From Salvator merianae (lineage: Eukaryota; Chordata; Lepidosauria; Squamata; Teiidae), in assembly GCA_003586115.2 (NCBI GenBank), contig QVOM02000053.1, forward strand, positions 3,276,392-3,340,391: a stretch of DNA of 64,000 nucleotides, read 5' to 3'. Of the stretch, positions 1 to 14,400 are shown piece by piece (within the stretch, counting starts at the first letter, position 1; each line of letters opens with the position of its first letter). The position numbers and the translations under genes are program-made. The notes under the pieces were generated by a model. That model saw only the letters and a program-made list of their open reading frames with translations. It searched no databases and had not been told where the DNA came from.

Positions 1-2321
1 TTTAACAGGAACCCAAAAGATTTCGAAGACCAGCACAATTCCAGTTCTTCATTGTAACAGTCCTGAGTTAAGTAGCTTTTCGACAATTTTGACATAAACC
101 AAACTGTTTCAAGTACAAAATAGTACATAATCCTCCTAGCTGCTAAAATGTTACTGCATGGAAGATTCTGTAAACATAGTCAAGCTTCTATTAATCTCAA
201 ACCACAACATTTATCTGATTCAACTAGCCATGATAAAACAAAATTTCTTGTGAACTGTCGATCAGTGCAAAGTCAGCTCCATACTCTCAGCAAATAAACT
301 ACAATTTTGGCAAGCAGCTTGAAAGAGATAGTTTACAAAGGCCATTTTTGAGGATCTTACCATTGTAGAACCAGCACAGCTGAAAAAAGAGGGACAATTC
401 CAACTGGACTCATGAATGTGTTCTTGGAAGCAGACAAAAACAACAGGCAGTATTTCTATACTATGTATTTGTTACCCACAAAATCTGTTACAGAGACCAC
501 CTACATCTGATGAAGTAGGCTTAAGACTATGGAAGCTCAGGCTACCAACTTCTTTCTCTCTGTTAGTCTCTAAGGTGCTGCTAGACCCCCTTGCTACAGC
601 AAATATATTTTAAATCTTCCAAGTAAAAAGGGGGAAAGACTAGTGTGCTCAGCACCTGTCGATTAGCAAAAATGTCCATGTGTTGTCCACCGTACGATCC
701 AAAGATTATCCACTCTCTGCCTTCAACAGGGCTATAGTGAACAGCGGCTGCAAAAATCCAATTCTCAGTGGAACCAAAGAACAGTCATGTGTCTCAGTTG
801 TATTACTGCTATCATTCATACCAGTTTCCACAGCCCCAAACAGATTGCATACATTTTAATAGCAGCAGCTGAAACAACGCATTAAAGCAAACATTAATAA
901 ACCTATGTTTCTGCAGACTGACATGTAACAAAACTCAACTTTCTAAAGCTGAAGAACAGAAAGACTGAAAGCCTATTTTGTAATCATTTGTAATCAATTT
1001 CCTTTCTAGTGTCATCTCAGGAAATCTTTTCAAGATACATAATGCCACACTTGCTGAAGATCGCAAAATGGATTTGGAACATACAGAATATGAAAACTAA
1101 GCTTAATAATGGAAGGGCAATTTCAAACAGTGTCCACAAAACATCCGATAGGCCAACAAATGATGAGAGAAGGAATGCTTTGACATCTTAAAAATGATAG
1201 AGGCTTTTTATTGCTACATAATTTTGCGGTGCAAGGATGCTGATGAGATGGACTGGAAGAACATGAGCTACTCTGCAAGGTTTCCTGTGGAATGTGCTGA
1301 TCCAGACAAAAAGGCTTTGAAATTTAAAAGTTACTCACCATCAGAAACCCCTTCAGCACAGCCCTAGAAACCATCCTCCTCACATACAGTATTATTAAGA
1401 TCGAACAAAACCCACTGTGCATTACATTAGAATCCTTTTTTATTCACTTAGGGATAGATTTCTTTATAATTTCCAGTGTTTCTGAAGGCAGACAATTTCT
1501 TTAAAAAACTAAACAGCTGCAGATGTGCAAAAGGCCTACTTCACGCTTAACCCAATACATTTTCCGTAATTGTGAAAACAGCCTGCATAGTTCACAACAT
1601 CACAATTTCCCCACAAAAACTCTGCACATCTGCAGGACATTCACACACCATAAGACAACTGTCCCAACAGCTCACAGTTTTTTTCAGATGTTCAGTAACA
1701 CAGCTCTGTGTTTGTACAATCATAGAAAAAAACTGGGCAAATATACATTAACTTCATCTGCACTAGAATTAAGAAAACTGCAAGCCATTTTAATAGCTCA
1801 AAATCACAGAGTAACATGTATTGTTCGTTTTTAATTTGAAGACTCAAATGAGCTTTTCAACAACTATTTGATCATCTGCAGTTTGTTTTTTTCTATGTTA
1901 ACTTGCCTATGGATTGTTTTGCAAAAGGCACTGTTATATACAGCAATATCCGTTTGCTGATACTCTCTCCACATCTTCATTACCTGAGGCAATTTTTTTC
2001 CACAACGCACATAAATTTCAACACCAGCACACTGTTCTCCACAGAACAGGGAGATAGCAGGTGTATTAAATATTTTTGCCAAGCTAAATAAATAAATATA
2101 TATTTTACCAGACCCAGGAAGCTGCCCACTGCTGATGTCTGACATATCTCTATGGGAAGATTTTTTCCACAGCTTGTAGGCCACTACGAAGAATGCTCTA
2201 ATATTCCTTTGATTCTATTACTAATCTTAACAAACAATCCCAGGAACTTTAAGGGATTCTTCTTTTACAATCTTTTGGCCAATAGGTATGCACACAAAAG
2301 TTAGATATCAACACCTCTTAC
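1..2321 (-). other. NFATC3: NFATC3 intron 3 (partial)
   Basis: AT-rich intronic DNA. The Rel-domain exon expected next is not found, so the intron extends beyond the window. The only repeat recognised is at 503-597. Confidence 0.8.
503..597 (+). repeat. Interspersed repeat fragment (TCTGATGAAGTAGG ... TTAGTCTCTAAGGTG type)
   Basis: It contains the CATCTGATGAAGTAGGC and GTTAGTCTCTAAGGTGCTGC blocks, which I recognise as a widespread reptile interspersed repeat. The class is not resolved here. Confidence 0.55.
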
Positions 2322-2484
2322 CTTCACTACAGGATGCCCACCAGTAGATGCTTTTACTGCTCCTCTACTGCCTTCAGTTTCATAATGTGCTCTATGATGA
2401 GTTTTTGGTTGGACTTCTATTTTCAATTCACACTGTCCATACTGACTAGGCAAAGGCCAGTCTAATGGAGGCAACGAAGATGTG
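2322..2484 (-). CDS. NFATC3: NFATC3 coding exon 3 (start of Rel-homology domain)
   Basis: This 163 bp exon runs from the split Arg codon through [12 protein letters not shown] to HPVVK. The acceptor is TTTTTAG before 2484 and the donor is GTGAAG|GTAAGA at 2322. It encodes the N-terminal part of the DNA-binding Rel fold, including the [11 protein letters not shown] recognition loop. The next exon (expected to start with the GYNEKP region) is not found in the remaining 2.3 kb. Confidence 0.96.
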
Positions 2485-5400
2485 CTAAAAACAAGAAGCA
2501 ATATGTTTCAGTATTCATTTAATTAGCCACAACATCGTCAATTCTATTCACAGTTGTCACTAGGAAAGAAAATATATGCAATATAATACAAGTCATTCAC
2601 CACTATTTGCAGGAAGAGAGAGATACCTGAATACATATCCTTCAGTGAACAGACAAGGCATCGATCGCAGGATTCTTCTTGCCATGCCAGATTTTGTAAA
2701 GGCCGCCTTCATGTCTGGCAATGTTATAAGTCATAAAAATATAGATCTGTGATGGAACTTATGAAGAATGAGAAGCATTGAAAAAATTCTGGTTTTGCTG
2801 GGGGCTTTTGTATGACTTGTGAATTTTTCACAACACAATGTGCAATATGGACAAAATAAATGTGAATGAACCCAGACTCAGGATGGGATCAGACAGGGCT
2901 TTTCTCAGTCGTCCCTTTAAGAAAAGTGTTCCATCCCCAGACACACAAAAATATGCCTTACAAATAGTAGTCTGAATACACAACTGAGACCCTGCCTACC
3001 TTTCCACGCTGCAGTCTATACTTACACCTGAATGGCCACTTGGCAGAAAACTCCCACCTCTTTGCTTACGTAGTTTCCTGCCCAACCAAGCTTACACAAA
3101 GTAGAGGGGAACTGAAATACAGCCCTGTAATCAACTTCAACAAAAACACAGAATGATCTCATAAAAAAAAAAGAAAAAGAAGACTATCATAACTAAGGAA
3201 ACAGTTGTTTCACCATTTTATTTGACAATTACAAGTTTCTGCTCTAACAGTGGGGGAATGAAGCAATTTAAATTCTTATAACTTATCAAAAAAGTCCAGA
3301 AGAAATGATAGTATTAACTAATATTCAAGACAAATTTTAAATAAGTAAAGGTAAGGCCACAACAAAAGGCATTACAGCATCTCCCCTCTAGTGTATTTTA
3401 CATGGTAAGCACTCGATTACGTGAAAAGATGCAAATCTGCAAAGTACAGCTCCTAGGCCGAGCAGCACTGAGGTTTATTAGTAGCATGTTTCCCATCCTA
3501 GAGCACAGCAGCTTGTGGTGAGAAGTCTGACCCCTTCTGCTACTGAGAACAATGACATACAGCATGTCGTGTTTGATATTTTGGGCATTTTTTCAAAGTG
3601 GCACCACTCACCCAGAGGTTTTTCTTGACTTGATAAGTTCTGAAATAGCAGCGCCAACGCGGGGCAGCAAAAAAAGCCCAACAAATGTAGACAATTTAAC
3701 CACTATTATCAAAACATAAATTATGATTGAAAAAGTTATCAAATTCTTTAACAGAAGAATCTCCAATCACTATGCATAGTCCAAAATCTCACTAGCACGC
3801 TTACGCCGATAAGCTGGGAAGGGTGACAGGGTTTTATTTTATAAAGCTTCAATTTAGTTGGCGTACCAACTGCAAATAATTGGAGAAAGGCTATGAGAAA
3901 GAGCTGAGAAAACAAGGATGGACTGAAAGGGAAATGATTTCAATCACATGTTCGCAGGCCTGGCTCCAAGCCAAACATTAAAACAAATAATGAATGAAAT
4001 CACAGTCTATATGGCATGTGTGAAATGTCAAACTGAAGATAAATACTCCAAATTTGTGATATGTAGTACATGGCTTTTGTTTGTTTCTTAAAAATATGTT
4101 CGAAACATTCTTTTCCTTACAAACTGCACTACGGTGGTTATTACCATAGACTATGTGCAAAAATGAAGCTGGAGCTAGTTGAGTTTATGCCTTTTCATTT
4201 GTTTGTTTTTATGAAAGTCAAACAAGTACAAGCCAGTGCTACAATTCACAGTCCTGGGGACGGGTGTGGAGTCCCATGTCTAAGAAAGCAACATTTATGA
4301 CCTACACCACAGAATTGTTATAAAGATAAAAACGATGAAAGGAGAAACAAAAGGTGTGGTGTCTCTTTGGAGGAAAAGTGGGATAGAAATGCCACAAACA
4401 AATATGGCCAACCAAATAAAAAATAGAGCCGTTAGTCATGGAAGGTATTTTCAGACAAAATTTTAAGAAAAAAAACCCTCTTTGCAAGACATACCAACAT
4501 GACAAACACATATTATACACCCTATTCTGGTCTAACTGTAACCTGCAACTAGAGCAGTACAATGCCTTGGATGCAATGCCTCACACTTCCTTAACTTATC
4601 ATTTAATGAAATTCAAAAACAATTCAGTTATATTAAGTATTGTTCTTTAGCCAATCAGACTTGATACACTATTGCTCCATGTAGATTACTTTAGGTTTAA
4701 AAAGCTCAATATTTTTAAGAAGCTTTCATATACTATTTTGGGATGGGATGGCTGATCCAATAAATCCTACTGAGCATTAGCGAAGACATTAATCTGATTG
4801 AACTTCAAATTACTGCTTATTTTATCTCATACCGAGACCTCATATAGAATGTAAAAGGTTTATAAGGCTGCTTCATAAAATGTTAAATATCGTATCATGC
4901 CCAAAGAGAAAGCAACAGGTCACTTCTGGCATATTAAAGATCTATGGTATAAACTGTATTTGATGAAGAAGGCCATAGTCCATCGATGCTATGCCATTAT
5001 AACATTGTTCATCTAAGTGGTGCCGTAAGATTCAACTGGCACTGCTGCACAAAAACAACTGTGTAAGCCTAAAGTTGCCCATACCAGTCATGGAGGAATT
5101 GGGATAACATATAAGTCATTCACCCATCCTTTTACCATCATAGTACAACAGAATTAAGTATTTACCACATAGGAGTTGGTTTGTTAAGGATGCAGAAAGT
5201 GATAGCACCAGCATTAATCGCCTAACTTTACAACACTGTACTTCTCAGAGCTTGGGCCATGAAACAAGGGCATTCCAGTAATTAGGAGGCATTGTTACAC
5301 TCCTCCTGTGCAGGAACACCCTATCCTAAACTTCACTGCACCAGGTCAGGAGCATCCTAATTAATTACAGCTTTGTCACCTTAACAAGGTTACCTCTATG

Positions 5401-8400
5401 GAATATCGAAATAAAAAAATAAATTAAGAAAAGTCTTCCACATTTTTCGATCAAACATGAATTATTAAAGATGAAGCTATAAAAGGGCTCATTTAAATTA
5501 TGGTTGTCTGGAAAACTGAAGTATTCAGTATCCCTCCCATAATGTGTTTTCCCCCCAGTGCGTTTTCACTTACATACCATTACTAAAATGCAAGCGCACT
5601 CACAGAGTGCAAAACTGCCAGTTCCCCTAACATGCTTCACATGAAACAGTAGCTTCCAAGAACAGAGGGTCACTGTGTTATGGGAGAAATGAATATATAT
5701 ATTAAAAGATACTCCAACAAACAGGAATATCTAAATCTCTTTTCCAGGGGAGCATGATAACAATTAAACTTTGAAAACTTTGAAAAAATCAGAAACTTCT
5801 GCTGAGGCAACTAATATGCATGCAATACCACGAAATCATAACGAAAGTCAGTGAGCACAGATCTGCACGTCATAGCTGCTATACATCAACGCTGTATATA
5901 AGCACTCAGAGGTAAGCTTCCTCTTACAGTTAGGACACTTTAACACAATCTGGACCACAAATCTACATAAATGCAGCATCTATGCTTGATAATCAATCTA
6001 AAAGGTAAATGTCTTAAAAGGTTCTCATTTTACAGAAAATTGTCCATTCATAATTTTCTAAAGCGCAACTCAGTGGCCCGGGTTCAGGCATACGACTAGA
6101 CTAAGAGTTGCCACACCTAATGGTTAAATTACTGGTGAGGGCTTTCCCTGGTGTCTAGCCTTCCCACACTGGAATGCACATAGAGCTAGAAGAACGAAGC
6201 GTGAAAAGCTCTTTGTCCTCATGAAATTGCCTAATTTTTAAATGCTGCCCTGCATTACCATCAAACTAGATTAACTGTAAATGTTATGGGCCCATTTTTA
6301 TTGTAAAGACACTAGAGAAAAGCAAAAAAAAATCTTCTGACTTCTTTGGTCCAAGGTAAACAACCTGAGAAAAAGTAGTTAGGGTGGTGCATACAGTATG
6401 CTTGCAAAATTCTATATGTGCTCATGGAACCAGAATATTCGTTATCATTGTACTAGATTATGGTTTTATGTGCTTGCCCCCACATTACCTCTTTCCCTCT
6501 CGTCAGGCTAAGGGATGAAAAACATTCACTTCTACTTTGAAGCAGCTGCTATCCATTACATCCAAATTCAAAACTATGCTAATTATGATTGATAGGTGAG
6601 GGAAATATACAAGCGCCAGAAAGTATGGTGGTTCTGCTTCCCTAAATCGAAGGTATCTAATCACAACTTTTCCACGCACAGACAAAACAATAAACCGTAG
6701 AATGTCCAAGTAGACTGCTCCCTTCCCAATACCCAACCATCAGTTGAGCTTTTGTCGCGATGGTTGCTTCACTGATGTACAAGGGACTTTCATTTTTAAA
6801 AAATCATTACTTGGTGGTCTTTGGATTAAAGACTACAGTGGCATCTGTTTTTAGTAACATGCTGCTTAATCGATAAATGATTCCCCGGCTTGCTCTTTTA
6901 AAGGGATTATTCTACTTTTACTTCCACTATGTATGTTGGAAGGTGTCTTAGCATTATGCCTGGGTAAGACACCTGCATTACCATACAAAACAAATGTACT
7001 CTGCAATGTTATACATTTTAGGATTCATCAAATATTATACTAATTAATTTATATGCAATACATTCTGGCATGTGTATTATAATGTATCAATTCCTATCAC
7101 ACACACATAAAACAAAGACACAAGAAAGCTACTGCCATTTTAGTACCATGCCAACTTACCGAAAAATAGGAGTGTGGCCAGGCTTTGGTTTATTCCAAGT
7201 AAAGTGGGAAGGAACAGAAAGAAATTGGTCACCAGACAAGTCTTTTTTTAACATGTGCTGGGATCCTGAGCTATCCTCTATTGCTGTTTCAAGGGATGGT
7301 GATAAAGTACCCGGGTCTTCGGAACAAAGTTCTATTTTTCCTGATATAATGGCAGTTTGATCCTCAGAGGTCTTTCTAGTTTTAAGAGGGATGTCAGTTT
7401 CTACACAACACTGAAAAGGTGAGAGGCCAGAGGTCAGACCGTGAAGAGAAGAATTTAGCCAGGTGTCTTCCGTTATACTTCCCCTAGGAGAATGTCCCGG
7501 AGATGGAGTTGGAGAATGGTGAGGAGAAAGAGAGCCAACATAACAGATCTCAGCACTCGAGTGTCGGCGCTTCCCACATGGTGACGTAGGCCTCGATGAT
7601 GGTCTTGAGGTTGGCCTAGGGCTAAGCCAATTCTCATCGGTGATACTAGTCCTCGGAGAATGACAAGGAGACTGCCTAGGTGACAAGGCATGCCCAAATC
7701 CATAGGATGACTGCCAGGGATCATCCACGGCACAGCCCCTTGGAGAACCTCCAGGAGATGCTAAAGGTGACCCAAGGGTAAATCGAGCGGCAGCTTCGTT
7801 CAGTTCTGAATCCACATCGTCATAAATATGAGAGACCGACTCACAAGAGGAGGCATCTGAGAACCAACTCCGGGAAGAAATGCTGCTGGCAGGGCTTGGA
7901 CTAAGGGATGGGTCCCTGTAAGATGGCTCAAGGGGAAGATACAAATGGTCCCTTGAAGGCCTTTCCATATAATCATTTTGAGGGCCGTTTGTGTGCAAGT
8001 CACTATCGTTGGCTTCTATTCCTTGATGACAGTTAGGTGAGATAGATGTAATTTGAATACTTGGACACTCAAATGGCTTAGGACCACCAAGAGGGCCGTA
8101 TTTAGATTCTGGTACATCAGGCGTTCCTTCGTAGCTTTTATGACCCTGAAGTCTAGAAGGTGAAGATGAAGGAGAAGGCTGTGACTGAAACCCATGGCAA
8201 GGGATACAAATTGGATGGTTTACAGATGATAAGTGTTCTATACTGAAGATACACACAGAAGCACAGTCACCAGATTCAAGATCTGAAAGACACAAACATC
8301 GAAGTGCAGTTATTATACCATGATAATCCGAAACTTTAGTACCCTACAAGATGACTAACAATATTTCAAAATATTATGAAAAATATTATGTAATGCAAGG

Positions 8401-11400
8401 CAACAGCATGGAGATGCAGGATAGCAATTTAAAATGCTTGTTGAAGTATTTTCTTCTGTCTGTCCTGATTTTTCAAAGGTTCAGCTTCACTGGGTAATCC
8501 CTGATTTCTACTATTTTGAGAAAAGGAGGAAAAAATTATAAAAGTATCACATTATCTCCTCCTCAAAACTCCAAATGTTGCAACCCTTCCTCATAGGGGT
8601 GTTTCTCTAGCTCAGTCATTATAGTTATCCTCTTTCAAAGCTTTTCTTACTTTACTGTATCCCTTTTAGGTGTAGCAACCAAACAAATTCAACTATTTTA
8701 GGCACACATACATCATCATTTGTACAGGACTGAGCAAACATTTGCAAAGCTGCTTAAATGCAAATGGACGTAGCATCATTGCCAATCTGAGCTTTGTAGA
8801 CTTTTTAAAAAAATTATTAAATTATATATTTGTCTTGTACATATCCATATTTCGTTATTTCATTTTTCCTCCCTTCCCCTAAGCTCAACACTAAGTTAGC
8901 CTTTAACATCAATTTCCCATACATGTCAATTTCCCTACAGTACTGGTCTACCACTACATTCTTTGAGAGAGAAGTCAGGGATGTCAGACATTCTGTTTTC
9001 TAGGCAGCAGCTCCACCATGGAGCTACGGCTTTTCCCACAAATTTGTTTAAAATTTGTAATTACACCACAGTGTCTGTTCTAAAAAGCATTTTGTGAAAC
9101 GGTGTAAAACAAAGTAGCCATGTTACAATTTAAAACTGTTGAAATCCAAAACACAGTCATCCCTTGCATAACACAGTTCTTCCACAACAGCTTTGGCTAC
9201 CCACAGGAAGCAAAATGGCGCTTCACTGACCTAACAGAGAATCCAGTGATGGAAAGCCACATTAGCACATAACTGGAAACTAACCAGTTAGTTACTAACC
9301 AGTTAGAAACTAACCACGCCAAGGAACACTGTACACCAAACTCTTGAAGATCTGCTCAGTCACTGTTTTCAAATTCACTGCTTTCCCCCTGCAAAACAGT
9401 TCTTCAGCATCAGTTATATCATGCACGTAGGACACTCAACTCTTCTCCACGCTAAACTTGATGTCAATGGATGTCATACCTGCTTGTTTAGGTCGCAAAA
9501 TGCAGGCGCGTGTCTCTAACATACACACACAATCCTTCGAAAAATTCTTCTCCAGAGGGAACACGGCCCTTTTTTATATGCCCAACCCAGATCATTCTAC
9601 TACACAGCACCACGAGCGGGATGGGCAGTAGCCATCTGATCCTCCACTCTGATTACGGTAACCACCTTCTCTGATACTTTATTACTCCCTCAGCTACCTC
9701 TGAACATAACACTACTCTCAGACTATTCCACATCATACCTCTCTTTCAGCCTATACAATGCCTCTCTTTAATCTGTTTAACTGTTTTCCTATCTGTTTCC
9801 ACTCCAAGCACCAATTTCTTGGCATTTAAAGTTTTCCATGGCCTGCCTCTTCCATCAAATTTGCTATCCTACTTGATATTCACCATTCTTTCAAACTACC
9901 AATCTCAACCCAAAGATTTCCTATTTCCGACCTTTAATATATCATCAACATATCCTATGCAGAGCCTTCTGCTTAGAACTTTCTCTTGAAATTACACATT
10001 TTGCTCCCTCTTCACCCTTCAAAGCCCTCTTCATAATTCAACTCTTCTGTGATACCTTCAAATTAAGAGCATGTATCTGCAGTGATAAAACAGATGCTTT
10101 CCTGACCTTCCTCTCCCTCTTATTTTCCAGATTAGAGGATCTTTTAGGCAATGAGCATTTGCTTCTACTACTCTATAAACCATTGTGTATATTCATGGAA
10201 CAAAAATGTAAGGCCATTATCCTTGTGCTTTTAAATTATACACACAAAAAAGCTCTTTTCCCTTCATCAACTGGGGCAGGGGAAATCCTTTGCTCATTTA
10301 GCAAATTATATCATTGTCCTAAAAGCCAAGATCAGCTCTTTGTAAGCAGCATTCAAGGGGAAAAACAAAGCACACGATATATGGGTTTCAAGAAAGCACC
10401 ATCAATTTTTTTCTCAAACTAAAGACTGCTCAAACATGAATACTGCTTTCTGACTGACATATACTGCACTTGACTGGGCTAACTGAAACATATAAACCTA
10501 TTTTAAACAAACAATATATTTACTGAACATAATGATAACTTTAAAAAGAGATATCAGAAGTATAGTTCTATGAACCTTCCTATCAAGAAAACCTATGTTA
10601 CTTTCCAGTGAGCTGGCAGAGTTTCCTTAAGACAAGATTGGAGTGTGATACAATCTGGGAATTGAAAAACAATGTTACCTTTAAGTAATTTAAACTAATC
10701 TGGTAAACATGCAAAGGAAGATTTGGAGGAACAATAAGGCAACACTTCCCCAAATCAGCTTCCCTGCTCTTTCTCATTTTAATTAGCTTATCTAAAAGGA
10801 GAAAAGATGAGGACTGAAGGTTATAACCTATATACACACCCACTCTGGGGTGACTGATTCACTTTAGGATTCAAATTTCACGCCAAAAGCTTTAGTCAAG
10901 TTGCAATACAGCATGTACTTTGCAAAGCTAATTTGAAGAAAGAAAACAATTTTAAACATTCTTCAATATTCAAATAACTAATACAAAGTGTTACTGAGTG
11001 CAGGAACTGTGGATCTATTTGTCCTTCTTTGTATCAAGCAAAGTTACCACCCATTTCTCATATCCCACAGAATTCCTTGACATGGTATCACGTACAAATC
11101 ATGGTAAGATGGCTTCCTCAAGCAAATGCTTCCCAGGAAATTTTTAATCATATGTGTTTGCTAGTTAAGATAAAATGTGGAACAATTAAAACATAATTAA
11201 AATATGGTACAAAAACAACCTTTCTTCACCTTGGACATGACATCCCTACCCAGAACTGAGAGCCACTTAACTTCCTGGACTCAGGACCCCATGACCAACA
11301 GAATCTCCATTTTATCTGGCTTTAGTTTATTGGTCCACATTCAGCACATCACTGCCTCCAGGCAATGATAAAGCACCTGAACTGCCTCACCTGACTCAGA

Positions 11401-14400
11401 AAGAAGAGATAAAGTTGGGTGTCATCAGCGTACTGATGGCATTCCACCCCATGTCCTCTGATGACTCCTCCCAGCAGTTTCATATAACTGTTGAAAAGTA
11501 AAGGAGACAGAACTGACCCAAGAGAAACTCTGCATTAGTGTTCACAAGGTGCTGAACAAGAGCCCCACACTGCTGCTTTCTGAAACCCACTCTAGAGACA
11601 GGAAGATGACCACTGTAAAACGGTGCCTCCCAAATCTAGTCCCTGGAGCTGCTCCAGCATGATACTATGGTCAATGGCATCCAAGGCCACTGAAATACCC
11701 AGGAGAACCAACAGGGTTCCATCACCCCATCCCTCTCTTGGTAAAGGTCATTCACCGGAGTAACTAAGGCAGCCTGGGTGCCACGACCTTGCCTAAAGCC
11801 AGACTGAAATGTATCTAAATAATCCATTTCCCCCAATCATGCCTGCAGCTGGGTAGCCACACTCTAGCCAGACTCTGCCTAGGAGATGTCTAGGAGCTCA
11901 ATAAGGACATCACTCTCCCGGGTCCAAAAGGAACTGATGCTGCAATACACATATTGTATCCCTAATTTAACAGTCCTATATTATTGTTATATTGTATGCC
12001 ATACTATGAATCAATCTAGGATGGAAGGGGATCCAAATAGGCTCAACTCTGATGTTTCCCTGTTTACATTAAGGTATTTTTTAGGAGCCCTTAATTACAC
12101 TGGGCCTTATATATTCCGGTTTTAAGATTCCCAATTCTGTCACTCCATACAGCGAGAAAGACCTGGTTTACGTTTAAATCATGTCCTCTGAAACACACAC
12201 TGGCCCTTTCCACACTTGTATGCAGCGTTCCGGGACAGGAAGGGACACCCTGGAACAAGCAACCCACCCTGAGCTGGAAAAGGTTGCCAGTGGAATGGAA
12301 CAAGAACACCCACATTTGGGCAGCTTGCTCCACCCTTGCCCTTGCCTCTGCCTCAAGAGCCTCAGAGGCAGCAGCAAGCCACTAAAGACTGAGAACTAAA
12401 AAAAAAAAAAAAGCCTTAAAAGCTAATTTCTGTTATAGCTTGAACTTCTCTTTAATATACTGCCTCATGAGAGCTTGACCTTGAAAAGCAAATAAAAAAT
12501 AATAGGAATCACGATAAGAAGCAAGATCTGATAAGTGTCTTATATTTACTTTAATGTAACTAATGGAAATTATTGTAATTTATACTTATGTTTGGATTCT
12601 AGTAAAAAAATAAAAGACAGCACTAAAAGGCAGCATCACTGCAGAGCTGTTAATTAGTGGTTTTGTTGTGGATTAACTAAAGTAATGTATGAAGCATTTT
12701 TGCAATGCACCTTTAAGTTTTTTCTTGTAGAAAATTAAACATATTAATTATGAAGACCTGAACGAAAATGAATAACAGATCTACTATTTAATAAGACTTT
12801 GCATGTACTATACTTTCAGGTATTATAAATTTATACTCCTACTCTTATTTAAATAAGAGTTTTTCCTAAGAAATGTTTGTTTTAGAACATGTTCTGAAAC
12901 CACTTTGCAATGCGAGTTTCATCAGGTACTTGGAAATTTTCCCTGAGAAGATATTCTATTTCCTATCAGGTTACCTCTGAAAGACGATTCTCACAACATG
13001 CCCACTTAGACTTATCTACTGCCAAAGACTACTAACAAGCAGGACTTACATCAAATCCTCATCAATAATATGGATAAAAACAAGGTAAGTTGTGGATGGC
13101 GTGGAGTCATTTTGTATCCCACTTGTTTTTAGCCTCTGTAGTCGAACCATATGTGGTAGTGCCCTAATTAACACAGGGATTTTTCCCTGGCTGTGCTCTA
13201 AAATTGTAAAAACATACCACATAATCAGATAACATGATGCAAAAAAATGCATTAAGGGACTCTCCAAATGAAGAAGAAAAGCATCAGCCTTTTTCAAAAA
13301 TGCAGGCATTTCCTCACTGCAGCCCAAACAATGCCATCAGCTTGGCCAGGCAAGAAAAGAGGGCTGTGCCCCATTTCTTGGGCTCATGGCACAATTTATG
13401 GACCAATATGGCTCTGTGCCAACCCAGGCCATGCCAAATAAGCCTGTGCCAACATAGCAAGAAAAACGCTGGGTTTTAAAACAAACACTTACATAAATTT
13501 AATATACTGGAGGGATTGGCTTGTAGAGGCTGACTTCCCCAAAAGTTATTATTTGGGGGGGGAGTTACACCCCTCAAATGAAGAGGGTTAAGCAATGTTT
13601 ACATCAAGCAAATGAAGCAAATCCTAGGATAAGTACCAGTATCTTTTTTCCTGAAGAAGTACATAGTGGCACTGTGCAAATAATTTAAAAAGAATTCAGT
13701 ACATCTGCATATATTTCTCAACATTCACCTAACATTTACTGCTATCCAATTATTTCACAGAATCAGACATGAAGAATTCTGGATTTTGATCTGCCCCACA
13801 TGTCTGCAGAATGATTTTATCCTGAGCTCGTATAAACGATGGGTTTTTAAATACACATTATACAAGTATCCTTCAGAGCACAATTGAGCACTGGGAACAG
13901 CACGGGCCAGCTTATTACTATCATCACTAGGGGACAAATATGTACAAGAATCTCTTGAACAATAAATTGTTTTAGATTGTGCTCTTCCCAGAAATAACAT
14001 GCCTAAAAAGACCTGCAACTTCCAAGGAAATGTGCAACAAAAGCTGTTATTTAACATACTGTCACTGTTTGTTTTCTTGAGTAAGAAACAGTGCTTGTTT
14101 ATAATTAACAGGCATGTGGTGCTATTGAGACCGCGTCGCAGTTGATTCTGTAAGGTGCTTCATATTTTCTTAGTTCTACATGCGTAACTTCCTAGACTAT
14201 TAAGTGAGGACAGAAAGGGGTGGAATGCACTTCACTGGTAGAACTACAGCAGTTTGAATAGGTTTGTCTCACTCCTTCCATCCTAAAGGTTCCCAAGCTA
14301 TTGGGAGATTTTTGGTGCTACTTCTTTTTGGGCTTTCCATCTTAGAATGGGATAAGTTGTGGTGAGAATGCTGGCCACCCGCAATGACAGCAGCTGCGGA

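Noticed and set aside
11240..11845. Endogenous retrovirus (because of the YADD polymerase motif)
   Set aside because: The surrounding motifs are those of a non-LTR LINE, and no LTRs, protease, integrase or envelope regions were seen here or elsewhere in the window.
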